A DNA stretch of 64,000 nucleotides from Microbacterium yannicii (lineage in GTDB: Bacteria > Actinomycetota > Actinomycetes > Actinomycetales > Microbacteriaceae). Location of the stretch: NCBI RefSeq assembly GCF_024055635.1, contig NZ_JAMXMB010000036.1:310001-374000 (forward strand), read 5' to 3'. Each line of letters opens with the position of its first letter. The stretch's first letter is position 1. Under the pieces are notes generated by a model. The model made no database searches. It was not told the origin of the DNA and saw only the letters and a program-made list of their open reading frames with translations. Made by a program: the position numbers and the translations under genes. Below are positions 1 through 9,476 of the stretch, piece by piece.

Positions 1-405
1 GGCATCCCACGCGATGTCGGGGTCGATGCCGTCGACCGAGCCCGACCCGTCGGCCTTGCGGATGAGGTCGCCGTCGCTCCACGGACCGGCGGCATCCGTC
101 GCGGTGAAATGCAGCATCCCGCGCCCCATCGCATCAGTGATGACCAGGTGGAACACGCCGTCGCGGTGGCGGATCGTCGGCGCCCACGCGCCGCCCGCCG
201 TCGGCACCTCCTCGACTGCCAGCTGCCCCGGACGCGTGGCGACGTGCCCGATCAGCTCCCACGACTCGAAGTCGGTGGAGCGGTGGATCGGGATCCCCGG
301 CAGGTATTCGAACGTAGACGTCGCGAGGTAGTAGACGCCGTCGATCGCGACGACGCTCGGGTCCGGGTGGAAGCCGTTGATCAGGGGGTTGTAGAGCGAG
401 GTCAC
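1..405 (-). CDS. GH43 beta-xylosidase/arabinofuranosidase, N-terminal part (runs off the left edge)
   Basis: Only the first 135 codons are present. The GTG start is preceded by GGGAG at normal spacing. The N-terminus NPLINGFHPDPSVV is the typical opening of GH43 five-bladed beta-propeller enzymes; Asp15 in HPDPS is the expected catalytic base. It is followed by YYLATSTFEYLPGIPIHRS and GAWAPTIRH, also typical of this family. Family members remove xylose or arabinose from the non-reducing end of short xylans. No signal peptide is seen, so it probably acts in the cytoplasm on imported oligosaccharides. It is the last visible gene of a minus-strand run that starts with the Opp-type importer. Xylosidase versus arabinofuranosidase cannot be decided from this fragment. 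Confidence 0.85.
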   Translation of the reverse strand, partial: MTSLYNPLINGFHPDPSVVAIDGVYYLATSTFEYLPGIPIHRSTDFESWELIGHVATRPGQLAVEEVPTAGGAWAPTIRHRDGVFHLVITDAMGRGMLHFTATDAAGPWSDGDLIRKADGSGSVDGIDPDIAWDA

Positions 406-439
406 GGAGTGCTCCCGGGTTCGAAAGGGCGAGGGTCGG

Positions 440-1570
440 TCAGGAGGAGAGCAGGATGCCGAGCTCGCGGGCGAGAGCGACGGCACGGGGGTCCGCGCCC
501 CCGGGCCACGCGCCCCGCGCGATGGTCCACGCGAAGGCCAGGCCGGTGTCGGGGTCGACGCACGCGAGCGCGCCCATCGCCCCGTCGTGACCGAAGGCTC
601 GCGGCCCGCCGAAGGGCATCGTGGCGGTGGACTTCTGGAAGATGATCGCGTGCGCGCGGTCGGGGAGGCCCAGCACCTCGTCGAAGCCGTGGACCTGCTG
701 CTGGCCGATCTGCGCCACGGTGTCTGCCGAGAGGAACGGAGCCGCCCCCTCGACCCCTGTCGTCGCGGCGGCGAAGAGGCGCGCGAGACCGCGCGCCGTG
801 CCGGTGCCCGAACCCGAGGGATGACCGTAGCGCCAGCTCGCCTCCTCGTTGGCGAGATCGATCTGCGGGCCGGGCGTGACCCAGGTGTGAAGGCCGAGGG
901 CGGTCGGCTGCATCTGGGTGGTGTCGGATGCCGGCCGGATCATCGGCAGCACCGGAACCCGGCGCGACTCATGGCCGGGCGGAAGCCCCAGATAGAAGTC
1001 GATGCCGTGCGGCGCGCGGATCTCCTGCTCGTAGAACTGGTGCAGCGTGCGCCCGGTCACTCGGTAGACGAGCTCCGCGCCGAGGTTGCCGATCGTCACC
1101 GCGTGGTAGCCGAACGCGCTCCCCGGCTGCCAGAACGCCCATGTCTCGGCGAGCCGGTCGGCGGCGGCGTGGTCGTCGAGCAGTTCGGCCCAGGTCAGCG
1201 GCGGTGCGGCCTGCGGAAGCCCCGCCTGGTGCGAGAGCAGCTGCCGCACGGTGACGCGGTGCTTGCCCTTCGCGGCGAACTCCGGCCAGTAGTGCGCGAC
1301 GCGCTCATCGAGATCCAGCTCGCCCCGCTCGACCAGGAGGCCGATGGACAGGCCGATCGTGTTCTTCGTGACCGAGTAGGGCACCATGACGGAGTCCTCG
1401 GCGAGGTGCGGGCCGCCCCACGCGTCGAGGACGGGCTCACCCTGGTGGAACGCCGCGACCTGGAAGGACAGGTCGGGGTCGGCGGCGAGGAAGCCGTCGA
1501 GGCGCGCGACGATCTCGTCGAGACGCCCGTCGGCGCGTCCTTGCAGGTTCTCGGTGGTGACGTCGTTCAT
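440..1570 (-). CDS. Serine hydrolase of the beta-lactamase/EstB family
   Basis: A 376-residue protein with the SxxK nucleophile motif Ser66-Val-Thr-Lys69 (in YSVTKN). It also has the family's second-motif region around FGYHAVTIG and a late HDGAMG motif that replaces KTG, as in class C-like esterases. No signal peptide is seen, so it is probably cytoplasmic and more likely an esterase or D-aminopeptidase-like hydrolase than a resistance enzyme. AGAGGA lies ahead of the ATG. It sits 30 nt downstream of the GH3 gene and 34 nt before the GH43 gene on the same strand, so it probably belongs to the same operon. It may remove acyl groups from imported oligosaccharides; that role is inferred from position only. 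Confidence 0.85.
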   Translation of the reverse strand: MNDVTTENLQGRADGRLDEIVARLDGFLAADPDLSFQVAAFHQGEPVLDAWGGPHLAEDSVMVPYSVTKNTIGLSIGLLVERGELDLDERVAHYWPEFAAKGKHRVTVRQLLSHQAGLPQAAPPLTWAELLDDHAAADRLAETWAFWQPGSAFGYHAVTIGNLGAELVYRVTGRTLHQFYEQEIRAPHGIDFYLGLPPGHESRRVPVLPMIRPASDTTQMQPTALGLHTWVTPGPQIDLANEEASWRYGHPSGSGTGTARGLARLFAAATTGVEGAAPFLSADTVAQIGQQQVHGFDEVLGLPDRAHAIIFQKSTATMPFGGPRAFGHDGAMGALACVDPDTGLAFAWTIARGAWPGGADPRAVALARELGILLSS

Positions 1571-1600
1571 CGCGGTCCTCTCGTCGGCGAAGTGCAGCCG

Positions 1601-4027
1601 CTACTTCGCGGCCGTCCAGTTCACGGTAAGCGGCAGGTCGGCGACCGAGGCGCCGGCGCGCAGCGTGTACTCGCCGGGCTCGACGACCCACTCGCCGGCC
1701 CAGTGCGCGAGGCGTCGCGACGGCACCGGGATCGCGGCGGTGACGGTTTCGCCGGGAGCCGCCTGCACCGTCGCGAATCCCACGAGCCAGCGCGCCGGAC
1801 GCTCCACGGTCGAGTCGGCGCGCTCGGCGTACACCTGCACGACGTGCTTGCCGGCGCGCTCTCCGGTGTTGACGAGCGTCACCTCGACGGTGTCGCCCAC
1901 GCGCTGCGCGGCATCCCACGTCCAGGTCGTGTAGCCGAGGCCGTGGCCGAACGGGAACGCCGGCTCGGCATCCGCCTTCAGCCAGGCGCGGTAACCGATG
2001 TGCAGACCCTCGCGGTACTCGAGTCGACCGTCGGTGGGCACCACCTCGGTGACCGGCACATCGGCGAGCGCTGCCGGCCACGTGGTGGGCAGCCGCCCGC
2101 CGGGCTCGGCGGTGCCGGTGAGCACGTCGGCGATCGCGTGTCCGAACTCCTGCCCGCCGAAGTAGCCCTGCACGATCGCGGCGACCTCCCCGGCCCACGG
2201 CAGCACGACCGGCGAGCCCGCGTTGACCACGACCACGGTGGGTGTGCCGGTCGCCGCCACCGCGCGCACCAGGTCGTCCTGGTGACCCGGCAGGTCGAGG
2301 CTGGTGCGGTCGTAGCCCTCCGACTCGACCTTCGCGTTGGTGCCGACGACCACGATGGCGACATCGGATGCCGCGGCCTCCGCCACTGCGCGGGCGATGA
2401 GCTCCGCGGGGTCGGTGCGCTCGGGGGCGATGCCGAGCGTCGCGCTGAGCGCGCCCGACAGCGCGCCGGCGGCGGCGCGGGTGAACTCGACGCGCACCGC
2501 CGTCTCACGGCCGGCTTCGACGGCGACCGTCGCGGTGATCGACGGCGGGTTGAGGAACGCCGCGCCGAGGTCGGACCCCTCGATGACGGGCGCGTCGTCG
2601 AGCACGAGGCCCTCGTCGACGAACAGCCGGCCGGGGTTGGCGCCCGCGAAGCCGAGCTCGATCTCGCCGGTTTCGGCGGGGGTGTACAGCGTCTCGAAGA
2701 CCACCGTCGCGCTCGCCGCGATGGGCGCGTCGCCGCCGAACCAGACGAGCGCGGTCGAGCGGCGGTTCTCGGCGAAGAGCTCGGTGCCCTCGGCGTCGAA
2801 GAACGCGACGCGCATGCCGGCCTCGCCCGTTGCCGGGTTGCGCAGCTGTGCCAGTGGGATCTCGGCGACGCCCTCCTGCACCACGGCGCCGATCTCGTAC
2901 CGCACGTCGGCGCCCGGCACCGCGGTGCGGATCGCGTCGAGCGGCGAGACGACGGCCTCGGGGATCACCGTGGCGCTGCCGCCGCCCTGCGTCCGCGCCT
3001 CGCGCGCGTTCTGCCCGATGACGGCGAGGCGACCGAGCGAGGCGGCATCCACCGGAAGAACCCCCGCGTTGTGCAGCAGCACGGTGCCCTCGATGGCGGC
3101 GGCGCGCGCGAATGCCGGCCCATCGAGCGGCGCGGGCTCCACGGGGGCGGCGTCGCCGAGCGCGCCGACCCGCTCGGCGAGCAGCAGCAGACGCAGCACC
3201 TTGCGATCGAGGTCGGCCTCGCTCCGACGCCCGTCACGGATCGCCGTGACCAGGTCGGCCCACGCGGGGGCGGGACCGGGCATCGCGAGGTCCTGAGCGG
3301 CGGGCACCGCGTCGAGCGATCGCACGGCGGTCCAGTCGCTGATCACGACGCCGTCGAACCCCCACTCCGAGTTGAGCGGCGTCTCGAGCAGGTCGTTCTC
3401 GGTCATCGTGACGCCGTCGACCGCGTTGTAGGCGCTCATGAGGGTCCAGGCGCCGGCCTCGACGGCGCGCTCGAACGGCAGGAGGTAGAGCTCCCGCAGC
3501 GCCCGCTCGTCCACGCGGACGTCGACGGTGAAGCGGTCGGTCTCGGAGTCGTTGGCGACGTAGTGCTTCGGCGTGGCCGCGACCCCGTTGTCCTGCAGGC
3601 CGCGCACATACGCGGCGGCGAGTTCGGCGCTGAGCTCGGGATCTTCGCTGAAGCACTCGAAGTGGCGGCCGCCGAGCGGCGAGCGGTGGAGGTTGATCGT
3701 CGGGCCCAGCACCACGTCGACGCCCTTGCGTCGGGCTTCGGATGCCGCGGCCGCCCCGTACCGGTACGCCAGGTCGATGTCCCACGACGCGGCCAGCGCC
3801 GACCCCGACGGCAGGTTGAGCGACGGCTCGCGCTCGTCCCACCGCGGTCCGCGGACGCCCGCGGGGCCGTCCGACAGCGTCATCGCGCGCAGCCCGATCT
3901 CGGGAAGCGGGACGGTGGTCCAGAAGTCGGCGCCCTGCACGAGCGCCGCCTTCTGCTCGAGCGTCAGGCGATCGAGCAGCGGTACGAGGTGGCGCACCGT
4001 GTCGGGGTGCGTGGCGATGTCGGGCAT
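1601..4027 (-). CDS. GH3 beta-glucosidase/beta-xylosidase with PA14 insert
   Basis: 808 residues. The order is a GH3 TIM barrel (about residues 1-290, with KHYVAND and the nucleophile Asp231 in VVISDW), an alpha/beta sandwich interrupted by a PA14-like insert (about 405-530), then a C-terminal fibronectin III-like domain. This layout is usual for bacterial beta-glucosidases, where PA14 shapes the substrate entrance. The segment KVESEGYDR in the second domain is also conserved. No signal peptide is visible, so it is intracellular. The Shine-Dalgarno is weak (GAAAGAA). A hairpin separates it from the ABC genes upstream, so it may have both read-through and its own transcription. Expected role: hydrolysis of beta-linked gluco- or xylo-oligosaccharides brought in by the neighbouring importer. 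Substrate is not decidable here. Confidence 0.93.
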   Translation of the reverse strand: MPDIATHPDTVRHLVPLLDRLTLEQKAALVQGADFWTTVPLPEIGLRAMTLSDGPAGVRGPRWDEREPSLNLPSGSALAASWDIDLAYRYGAAAASEARRKGVDVVLGPTINLHRSPLGGRHFECFSEDPELSAELAAAYVRGLQDNGVAATPKHYVANDSETDRFTVDVRVDERALRELYLLPFERAVEAGAWTLMSAYNAVDGVTMTENDLLETPLNSEWGFDGVVISDWTAVRSLDAVPAAQDLAMPGPAPAWADLVTAIRDGRRSEADLDRKVLRLLLLAERVGALGDAAPVEPAPLDGPAFARAAAIEGTVLLHNAGVLPVDAASLGRLAVIGQNAREARTQGGGSATVIPEAVVSPLDAIRTAVPGADVRYEIGAVVQEGVAEIPLAQLRNPATGEAGMRVAFFDAEGTELFAENRRSTALVWFGGDAPIAASATVVFETLYTPAETGEIELGFAGANPGRLFVDEGLVLDDAPVIEGSDLGAAFLNPPSITATVAVEAGRETAVRVEFTRAAAGALSGALSATLGIAPERTDPAELIARAVAEAAASDVAIVVVGTNAKVESEGYDRTSLDLPGHQDDLVRAVAATGTPTVVVVNAGSPVVLPWAGEVAAIVQGYFGGQEFGHAIADVLTGTAEPGGRLPTTWPAALADVPVTEVVPTDGRLEYREGLHIGYRAWLKADAEPAFPFGHGLGYTTWTWDAAQRVGDTVEVTLVNTGERAGKHVVQVYAERADSTVERPARWLVGFATVQAAPGETVTAAIPVPSRRLAHWAGEWVVEPGEYTLRAGASVADLPLTVNWTAAK

Positions 4028-4062
4028 GGGGAAGGTTCTTTCTCAGAGAAGGATCAAGAGGA

Positions 4063-4111
4063 CGGATGCCGCAGCCCGCCACCCACGGGCCGGGCCGGGC
4101 TGCGGCATCCG
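4063..4111. terminator. GC-rich hairpin between ABC genes and GH3
   Basis: Arms CGGATGCCGCAGCCCG and CGGGCTGCGGCATCCG pair perfectly over 16 bp around a 17-nt loop. It lies just after the stop of the ABC ATPase gene and ahead of the GH3 gene, both on the minus strand. No T-run follows. It probably attenuates rather than fully stops transcription into GH3. Each arm carries the over-represented GGATGCC/GGCATCC word. Confidence 0.7.
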
Positions 4112-4116
4112 AGTCG

Positions 4117-4980
4117 TCAGACGGCGCCGGCGGCCGCCTCGGACGCGAGCAGGGCGCGCCGGGCGATGCGGCGCTCCTCCTGCTTGTCGGGATCGGGCAC
4201 CGGCGCGGCCATGAACAGGCGCTGCGTGTACGGGTGCTCGGGCTGGGAAGTGACGCGCTCGCCGTCGCCCGACTCGACGATCTCGCCGCGGTACATCACG
4301 GCGACCCGATGGCTGACGTGGCGCACCACCGCGAGGTCGTGCGTCACGAACAGGTAGGCGACGCCGGTGCGGTCCTGGATGTCGACGAACAGGTCGAGCA
4401 CGCGCGCCTGGGTCGAGAGGTCCAGCGCCGACACCGGCTCGTCGCACACAATGAGGCGCGGCCGCAGGGCGAGAGCCCGGGCGATCGCGACGCGCTGGCG
4501 CTGGCCGCCGGAGAACTCGCGCGGCAAGCGTCCGCGGGCATCGGCGGGCAGGCCCACCTGGTCGAGCAGGTCGTGCACGCGGGTCTTCGCCTCCTTGCCG
4601 GCGACGCCGGCCGCCGTCAGCGGCTCGGTGAGGATCTGCTCGATCGTCATCGACGGGTTCAGGGACGAGTAGGGGTCCTGGAAGACCACCTGGATCTCGG
4701 AGCTGAGCGCGCGGCGCTCCTGCCGCTTGAGGTGCGCGATCTCCTTGCCCTCGTAGCGGATCGAGCCTTCGGTGACGGGTGCGAGGCCGAGCGCTGCCCG
4801 GCCCAGCGTCGTCTTGCCCGATCCCGACTCGCCGACCAGCCCCACGGTCTCGCCGGGCAGGATGTCGAGCGAGACGCCCTTGAGCGCCCGGAACGGCTGC
4901 GCCCGGAAGCCCTTGCCCGGGTACTCGACGACGAGATCGTTGATGTCGAGCAGCGGCGTCTGCGGCGTCGGAGTGCTCAT
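4117..4980 (-). CDS. Opp/Dpp-type ABC transporter ATP-binding protein (DppF-like)
   Basis: 287 residues. Walker A GESGSGKT is at 50-57, the signature LPREFSGGQRQR at 152-163 and Walker B RLIVCDEP at 175-182. The C-terminal extension HPYTQRLF is typical of the OppD/OppF group. It powers import together with the ATPase domain of the upstream fusion protein. It overlaps that gene by 4 bp (ATGA). Opp-type systems in actinobacteria carry peptides or beta-linked oligosaccharides. Because the flanking genes are GH3, GH43 and GH2, an oligosaccharide substrate is the better guess. Confidence 0.92.
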   Translation of the reverse strand: MSTPTPQTPLLDINDLVVEYPGKGFRAQPFRALKGVSLDILPGETVGLVGESGSGKTTLGRAALGLAPVTEGSIRYEGKEIAHLKRQERRALSSEIQVVFQDPYSSLNPSMTIEQILTEPLTAAGVAGKEAKTRVHDLLDQVGLPADARGRLPREFSGGQRQRVAIARALALRPRLIVCDEPVSALDLSTQARVLDLFVDIQDRTGVAYLFVTHDLAVVRHVSHRVAVMYRGEIVESGDGERVTSQPEHPYTQRLFMAAPVPDPDKQEERRIARRALLASEAAAGAV

Positions 4981-6866
4981 GCCCGTGCTCCCTTCTCTGT
5001 GGACGTTGCTGTGCCCGACGCTGCGACGAGCGGGCCGCGGGCGGGACCCTCGTCGAGGATCGCGTCCAGCAGCGCCCGCGTGTACGGGTGCTGCGCGTCG
5101 TTGAAGATCGCGCGCACAGGCCCCTGTTCGACGAACAGGCCGCTCTGCATGACGGTGACGCGGTCGCAGAGGTCGGCGACGACGCCGAAGTTGTGGGTCA
5201 CGAGGAGCATGGCCATGTGCCGCTCGGCCTGCAGGTCGCGCAGCAGCTCGAGCACCTCGGCCTGCACGGTCACGTCGAGGGCCGTGGTCGGCTCGTCGGC
5301 GATGATCAGGTCGGGGTCGGTCGAGACCGCGCCGGCGATGAGCACGCGCTGCGCCATGCCGCCCGAGACCTCGAACGGGTATGCGTCGAACGTGCGCTTC
5401 GGGTTCGGGATGCCCACACGCGCCAGCAGCTCCAGTGAGCGGTCGGTCGCAGCCTTCTTCGAGAGCCCGAGGTTCTTGCGCAGCGGCTCGACCAGCTGGC
5501 TGCCGATCGTGAACGCGGGGTCGAGGTTCGACATCGGCTCCTGCGGGATGTATCCGATGCGCTGGCCGCGGACTCCGGCGTACGCGCGCTCGTCGCCATC
5601 GGCGAGCTCGGTGCCCTCGTACAGGATCGAGCCGGCGGTGACGTGACCGCCGCGGGGGAGCAGGCCCAGCACAGCGAACGCCGTCTGCGTCTTGCCCGAG
5701 CCCGACTCGCCGATCAGGCCGTGCACCTCACCCTTGCGGATGTCGAGTGAGACTCCGTGGACGACCTCGATGTGCGAACCGTCCGGCTGGTCGTAGCCGA
5801 CGCGAAGATCGCGGACCTCGAGCACCTTCTCGGTCGCCTTGCTGCGGACGTCGTCCTGGTGGACGATGACGCCCGAGCTCTCGAAGATCGGCGGTTCGTC
5901 GAGGTCGACGGCGTCTCCGCCGCCGGTCGAGAGGGAGGTGGTGACGGCCGCGATCGAACCGGTCGCGGTGGCGACGGCGCGGCGGCGCTTGCGCCGGACC
6001 GACACCGTCCGCTCGAGCTCGTCGCGCATCACGTTGGCCAGGAGCGTCAGCGCGACGCACGTGAGCCCGATCGCGAGCGACGGCCACAGCATCAGGATGG
6101 GCTCCTTGTAGATGTTCTTGAACCCGTCGTTGAGCATCTGGCCCCACGTGGGGACGCCGATGTCGCCGAGGCCCAGGAACTCCAGCCCGGACTGGATCGC
6201 GATGGCGATGCCGGCGATGATCGCGCCCTGGATGATGATCGGCGCACGGACGACCGACAGCACGTGTCGACCGATGATGCGGGTGTCGCTGAGACCGGAG
6301 ACGCGTGCGGCGTCGACGTACAGCTCTGAGCGCACCGCCGTGACCGAGGCGTACACGAGGCGGTAGAACGCCGGGGCGAGCAGGATGCCGAAGATGAACA
6401 TCGAGATCCACACGGACGGTCCGAGCACCGCCCGGGCCGCCAGCAGCACGACGATGCCGGGAAGCGCCATGTTCAGCTCGGTGACCCACGTCGCCGCGCT
6501 GTTGAACCATCCCTGGTAATAGCCCGCGATGAGACCGCTGGTCACGCCGAGGACGACGGCGACGACGAGGGCGAGCAGGGCCGCGGAGACGCTGATCTGC
6601 GTCGCCACCAGCAGCCGCGACAGCACGTCGCGGCCGCTGCCGTCCGTGCCGAGGAGGTGCTCGGCACTGGGCGGCGACAGCACGTTGCGGATGTCGGCGT
6701 AGTTGGGGTCCTGCGGGGCGATCCACGGTCCGATGATCGCGATGACGGCGACGAACGCGAGGAAGAGGAGCGAGGCGAGCCCGAGGGGGCGCCGCACGAG
6801 TCGCCGCCAGAGCGCCACGCGCACCGGGGCGACGGGGACATCGAGGGGAACGTCGACAGCGGTCAT
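4977..6866 (-). CDS. Fused Opp-type permease and ATPase (DppC-DppD)
   Basis: 629 residues, two proteins in one. Residues about 1-300 are a DppC-type permease with an N-terminal membrane helix, the LLGTDGSGRDVLSR segment and a multi-helix inner-membrane domain. A linker of about 45 residues follows. From about residue 345 there is a complete ABC ATPase (Walker A GESGSGKT at 386-393, signature FEVSGGMAQRV, Walker B LIIADEPTTALD). The ATG is in a 4-bp overlap with the DppB-like gene. Such fusions are known in actinobacteria. The gene pairs with the separate DppF-like ATPase downstream to give two different nucleotide-binding domains. Confidence 0.92.
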   Translation of the reverse strand: MTAVDVPLDVPVAPVRVALWRRLVRRPLGLASLLFLAFVAVIAIIGPWIAPQDPNYADIRNVLSPPSAEHLLGTDGSGRDVLSRLLVATQISVSAALLALVVAVVLGVTSGLIAGYYQGWFNSAATWVTELNMALPGIVVLLAARAVLGPSVWISMFIFGILLAPAFYRLVYASVTAVRSELYVDAARVSGLSDTRIIGRHVLSVVRAPIIIQGAIIAGIAIAIQSGLEFLGLGDIGVPTWGQMLNDGFKNIYKEPILMLWPSLAIGLTCVALTLLANVMRDELERTVSVRRKRRRAVATATGSIAAVTTSLSTGGGDAVDLDEPPIFESSGVIVHQDDVRSKATEKVLEVRDLRVGYDQPDGSHIEVVHGVSLDIRKGEVHGLIGESGSGKTQTAFAVLGLLPRGGHVTAGSILYEGTELADGDERAYAGVRGQRIGYIPQEPMSNLDPAFTIGSQLVEPLRKNLGLSKKAATDRSLELLARVGIPNPKRTFDAYPFEVSGGMAQRVLIAGAVSTDPDLIIADEPTTALDVTVQAEVLELLRDLQAERHMAMLLVTHNFGVVADLCDRVTVMQSGLFVEQGPVRAIFNDAQHPYTRALLDAILDEGPARGPLVAASGTATSTEKGARA

Positions 6867-7804
6867 GACAGTCGCACCTTCGGGTTCAGCGCCGCTTGGG
6901 CGAGGTCGATGAGGAGGTTCACGACGATGACGATGATCGCGAAGACGATCACCAGGGCCATGACGACGGGGATGTCGCCGAGCGTCGTCGCGCGGACGGT
7001 GAGCTGGCCCATGCCGGGGATGGCGAAGACCTGCTCCACGATCACCGCGCCGCCGAGAAGGCCGATGAACTGCACGGCCAGCACGGCGAGGGCCGGCCCG
7101 CCGGCGTTGCGGAGCACGTGGCGGTAGACCACCGAGTTCGTGCTCAGCCCGCGGGAGCGGAGCGTCCGCACGTAGTCGCGCGACATGGCGTCGATGACGG
7201 AGCCGCGCACCTGCTGGGTGACGGTCGCGATCGCGCCGATCGACAGGGCGATGATCGGCAGCGTGACCGATGACAGCCAACCCGACACGGATGTCGCGAT
7301 GGGGACGTACCCGGTCGCCTTGAACCAGCCGAGATTGATCGCGAAGACGAGGACCAGGAAGAGGGCGATGAGGAAGCCGGGGATCGCGAAGCCGATGAGC
7401 GAGAACACCTGGACGGTGCCGTCGATGGCCCCGCCGCGCCGGGCTGCGAGAACACCCACGACGACAGAGATGATCGCCGAGACGACCGTCGCGCCGATCA
7501 CGATCGACAGGGTCACCACGACGCGATTGGTGACGCTCGTCGTGACCAGCTCTCCCGTGAACCAGCTGCGACCGAGATCGCCGGTGAAGGCGGAGGTCAG
7601 CCAGTCGAAGTACTGGGTGAGCAGCGACCGGTTGAGGCCCAGCTCTTCGGCCTTCTTGGCGACGGTCTCGGCTGTCGCGTTCTCCCCGAGGATGCGGCGG
7701 GGGATGTCGCCTCCGGCCGCATAGAGGAGCACGAACGCGAGGAAGGAGATCACCGCGATGAGGATGACGCCGGACAGCAGACGTCTGAGGATGAATGCAA
7801 GCAT
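6863..7804 (-). CDS. Opp-type ABC transporter permease (DppB-like)
   Basis: 313 residues with six predicted membrane helices. The first starts at once (MLAFILRRLLSGVILIAVISFLAF is mostly hydrophobic). The EAA-type loop DYVRTLRSRGLS and the ending VNLLIDLAQAALNPKVRLS are diagnostic for the DppB half of Opp permeases. It forms the membrane channel with the DppC half of the downstream fusion, which it overlaps by 4 bp. Only a weak GGGAAG ribosome site is visible, 11 nt ahead of the ATG. It follows the substrate-binding protein gene by 63 nt. Confidence 0.93.
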   Translation of the reverse strand: MLAFILRRLLSGVILIAVISFLAFVLLYAAGGDIPRRILGENATAETVAKKAEELGLNRSLLTQYFDWLTSAFTGDLGRSWFTGELVTTSVTNRVVVTLSIVIGATVVSAIISVVVGVLAARRGGAIDGTVQVFSLIGFAIPGFLIALFLVLVFAINLGWFKATGYVPIATSVSGWLSSVTLPIIALSIGAIATVTQQVRGSVIDAMSRDYVRTLRSRGLSTNSVVYRHVLRNAGGPALAVLAVQFIGLLGGAVIVEQVFAIPGMGQLTVRATTLGDIPVVMALVIVFAIIVIVVNLLIDLAQAALNPKVRLS

Positions 7805-7867
7805 GTCTGTCGCTTCCCGTGGGTGGTGTCGCCCCGCCCGCGCGCGACGCGCGGGCGGGGCGAGGAC

Positions 7868-9397
7868 TCAGTTCTTCGGCGAGAACCCGAAGATCGACGG
7901 GTAGGCGTTCGACGGCCAGAACTCGAGGTCCGTGTCGGCGTCGACCGCGTAGGTGCCCTGCACCCGGAAGAACGGGGCGAACCAGGCGTTGTCGACGATC
8001 CAGGCGTTGAGGTCCTTCGTCGCCTGGTCGGCTTCTTCCTGCGTGCCGTTCTGGATGGTGCTGATGTACTCGTCCACCTGCGGGTCCTGCGAGTGGAACG
8101 GGTTGAACGTCGCCTCGGGCGCGATCATGAAGTTGATCAGCTGCCAGTCGGGGTTCTGCTCCAGCGCCATCCACGTCGCCGGGTACTTCGGCGCGAGCAT
8201 GTCGGTGATGAAATTGCCGGAGCCGGGGTCGGTGAAGTTCACCGTGATCCCGATGTCGGCGAGCTGCTGCGCGACGAGGTCGAACGTGGTCTGGAACGCG
8301 GGCGTCGACATCATGTTCAGCGTGAACCCGTCCGGGTACCCGGCGTCGGCGAGAAGCTCCTTGGCCCCTTCGGGGTCGTACTCGTAGGTGCTGTCGAGCG
8401 CCTCGTCGTAGCCGACCGACGTAGTCGGGAAGACCTGCTCGGTCACCGTGCCGTAGCCGGCCTGCAGCGCCTCGAGGAGCGCTTCGCGGTCGAACGCCAT
8501 GTTGATCGCCTTGCGGACGTTGACGTCGGCCAGCTCGGGCGCCATCGTGCCGGCGCGGTCGAACAGCAGCAGACCCTGGAAGTCGAGCTCATTGGCCTCG
8601 ATCGTCCAGCCCGACGCCTCGATCTCGGGGATCGTGTCGTTGTTCACGATCTTCGCGCCGTTGGCCTCGCCCGCCTTGAGGGCGTTCAGGGTGGCGGTCG
8701 GGTCTTCGATGACGTTGATCGTCAGGTTGTCGTACTTGACCACATCGGGGTTCCAGTAGTCCGGGTTGGCCGTGTAGACGTACGTGGTGCCGGTGACGCT
8801 GGCGGCCGTGTCCAGCACGTAGGGGCCGGAGCCGATCGGCTCGGTCGCCGAGTCGGGGTCGTCGAACGTCGAGGGTGCCTGGATCAGTCCCGGTGCGATC
8901 GAGAGGAGGTTGACCAGCGACGGGTCGGGTGCGGGCTGGGTGATCGTGACGGTGGTGGCGTCGACGGCCGCGAACTCCTTGCCGACGAGGGTCGCCGCCT
9001 GGGGGGCGGTGCCGTCGCGGAAGCGCTCGAGGCTGCCGACCACGGCCTCCGCATCGAGCGGGGTGCCGTCGGTGAACTCGACGTCGTCGCGGAGCGTCAG
9101 CGTGAGCACCGTGTTGTCTTCGTTGTACTCCCAGTCGGTGGCGAGCCAGGGCTCGATCTCGCCCTCGCCGTTCTTCTGCAGCAGCGTGTCGAACACCGCC
9201 TGGAAGAACGGGCTGCGGTTGCCATACTCGGCGCCCTGACCGATGTCGTAGCTCGTCGGGCCGATGATGGCGGTGAGGGTGAGCCGGTCGGCTCGGCCCG
9301 AATCGCTCGTCCCGGAACCGCCCCCGCCACCGGCACAGCCGGTGAGGGCGATCGCGGCGATCGCGATGGTGGCTGCTGTGGCCTTCCAACGGAACAT
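7868..9397 (-). CDS. Lipoprotein substrate-binding protein, family 5 (Opp-type)
   Basis: 509 residues. The signal peptide ends in the lipobox LTGC, giving a lipid-anchored extracellular binding protein. The mature part has the SBP_bac_5 pattern, including YEYDPEGAKELLADAGYPDGF near the middle. I chose the ATG giving MFRWKATAA because AAGGGA lies six nt before it; an in-frame ATG five codons upstream lacks this. It heads the minus-strand ABC operon and delivers ligand to the permease pair. The promoter lies toward the TetR gene and includes a palindromic site. Ligand unknown: by context a xylo- or gluco-oligosaccharide, but peptide binding is not excluded. Confidence 0.93.
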   Translation of the reverse strand: MFRWKATAATIAIAAIALTGCAGGGGGSGTSDSGRADRLTLTAIIGPTSYDIGQGAEYGNRSPFFQAVFDTLLQKNGEGEIEPWLATDWEYNEDNTVLTLTLRDDVEFTDGTPLDAEAVVGSLERFRDGTAPQAATLVGKEFAAVDATTVTITQPAPDPSLVNLLSIAPGLIQAPSTFDDPDSATEPIGSGPYVLDTAASVTGTTYVYTANPDYWNPDVVKYDNLTINVIEDPTATLNALKAGEANGAKIVNNDTIPEIEASGWTIEANELDFQGLLLFDRAGTMAPELADVNVRKAINMAFDREALLEALQAGYGTVTEQVFPTTSVGYDEALDSTYEYDPEGAKELLADAGYPDGFTLNMMSTPAFQTTFDLVAQQLADIGITVNFTDPGSGNFITDMLAPKYPATWMALEQNPDWQLINFMIAPEATFNPFHSQDPQVDEYISTIQNGTQEEADQATKDLNAWIVDNAWFAPFFRVQGTYAVDADTDLEFWPSNAYPSIFGFSPKN

Positions 9398-9476
9398 CCT
9401 TGGTCCCTTCATCTGTGGCGATGCCCCTGCGGATCGCCTACTGCCGGGAGACGCTAACAGCAATATCGAGTGAGCG

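Noticed and set aside
440..1570. Antibiotic-resistance beta-lactamase
   Set aside because: No signal peptide, an HDG motif in place of KTG, and sugar-operon context point to an esterase-like member.
587..4357. Very long open frame on the plus strand opposite GH3 and ABC genes
   Set aside because: The opposite strand encodes complete, recognisable enzymes. The frame is an antisense shadow caused by high GC and has Arg/Gly/Asp-rich low-complexity sequence.
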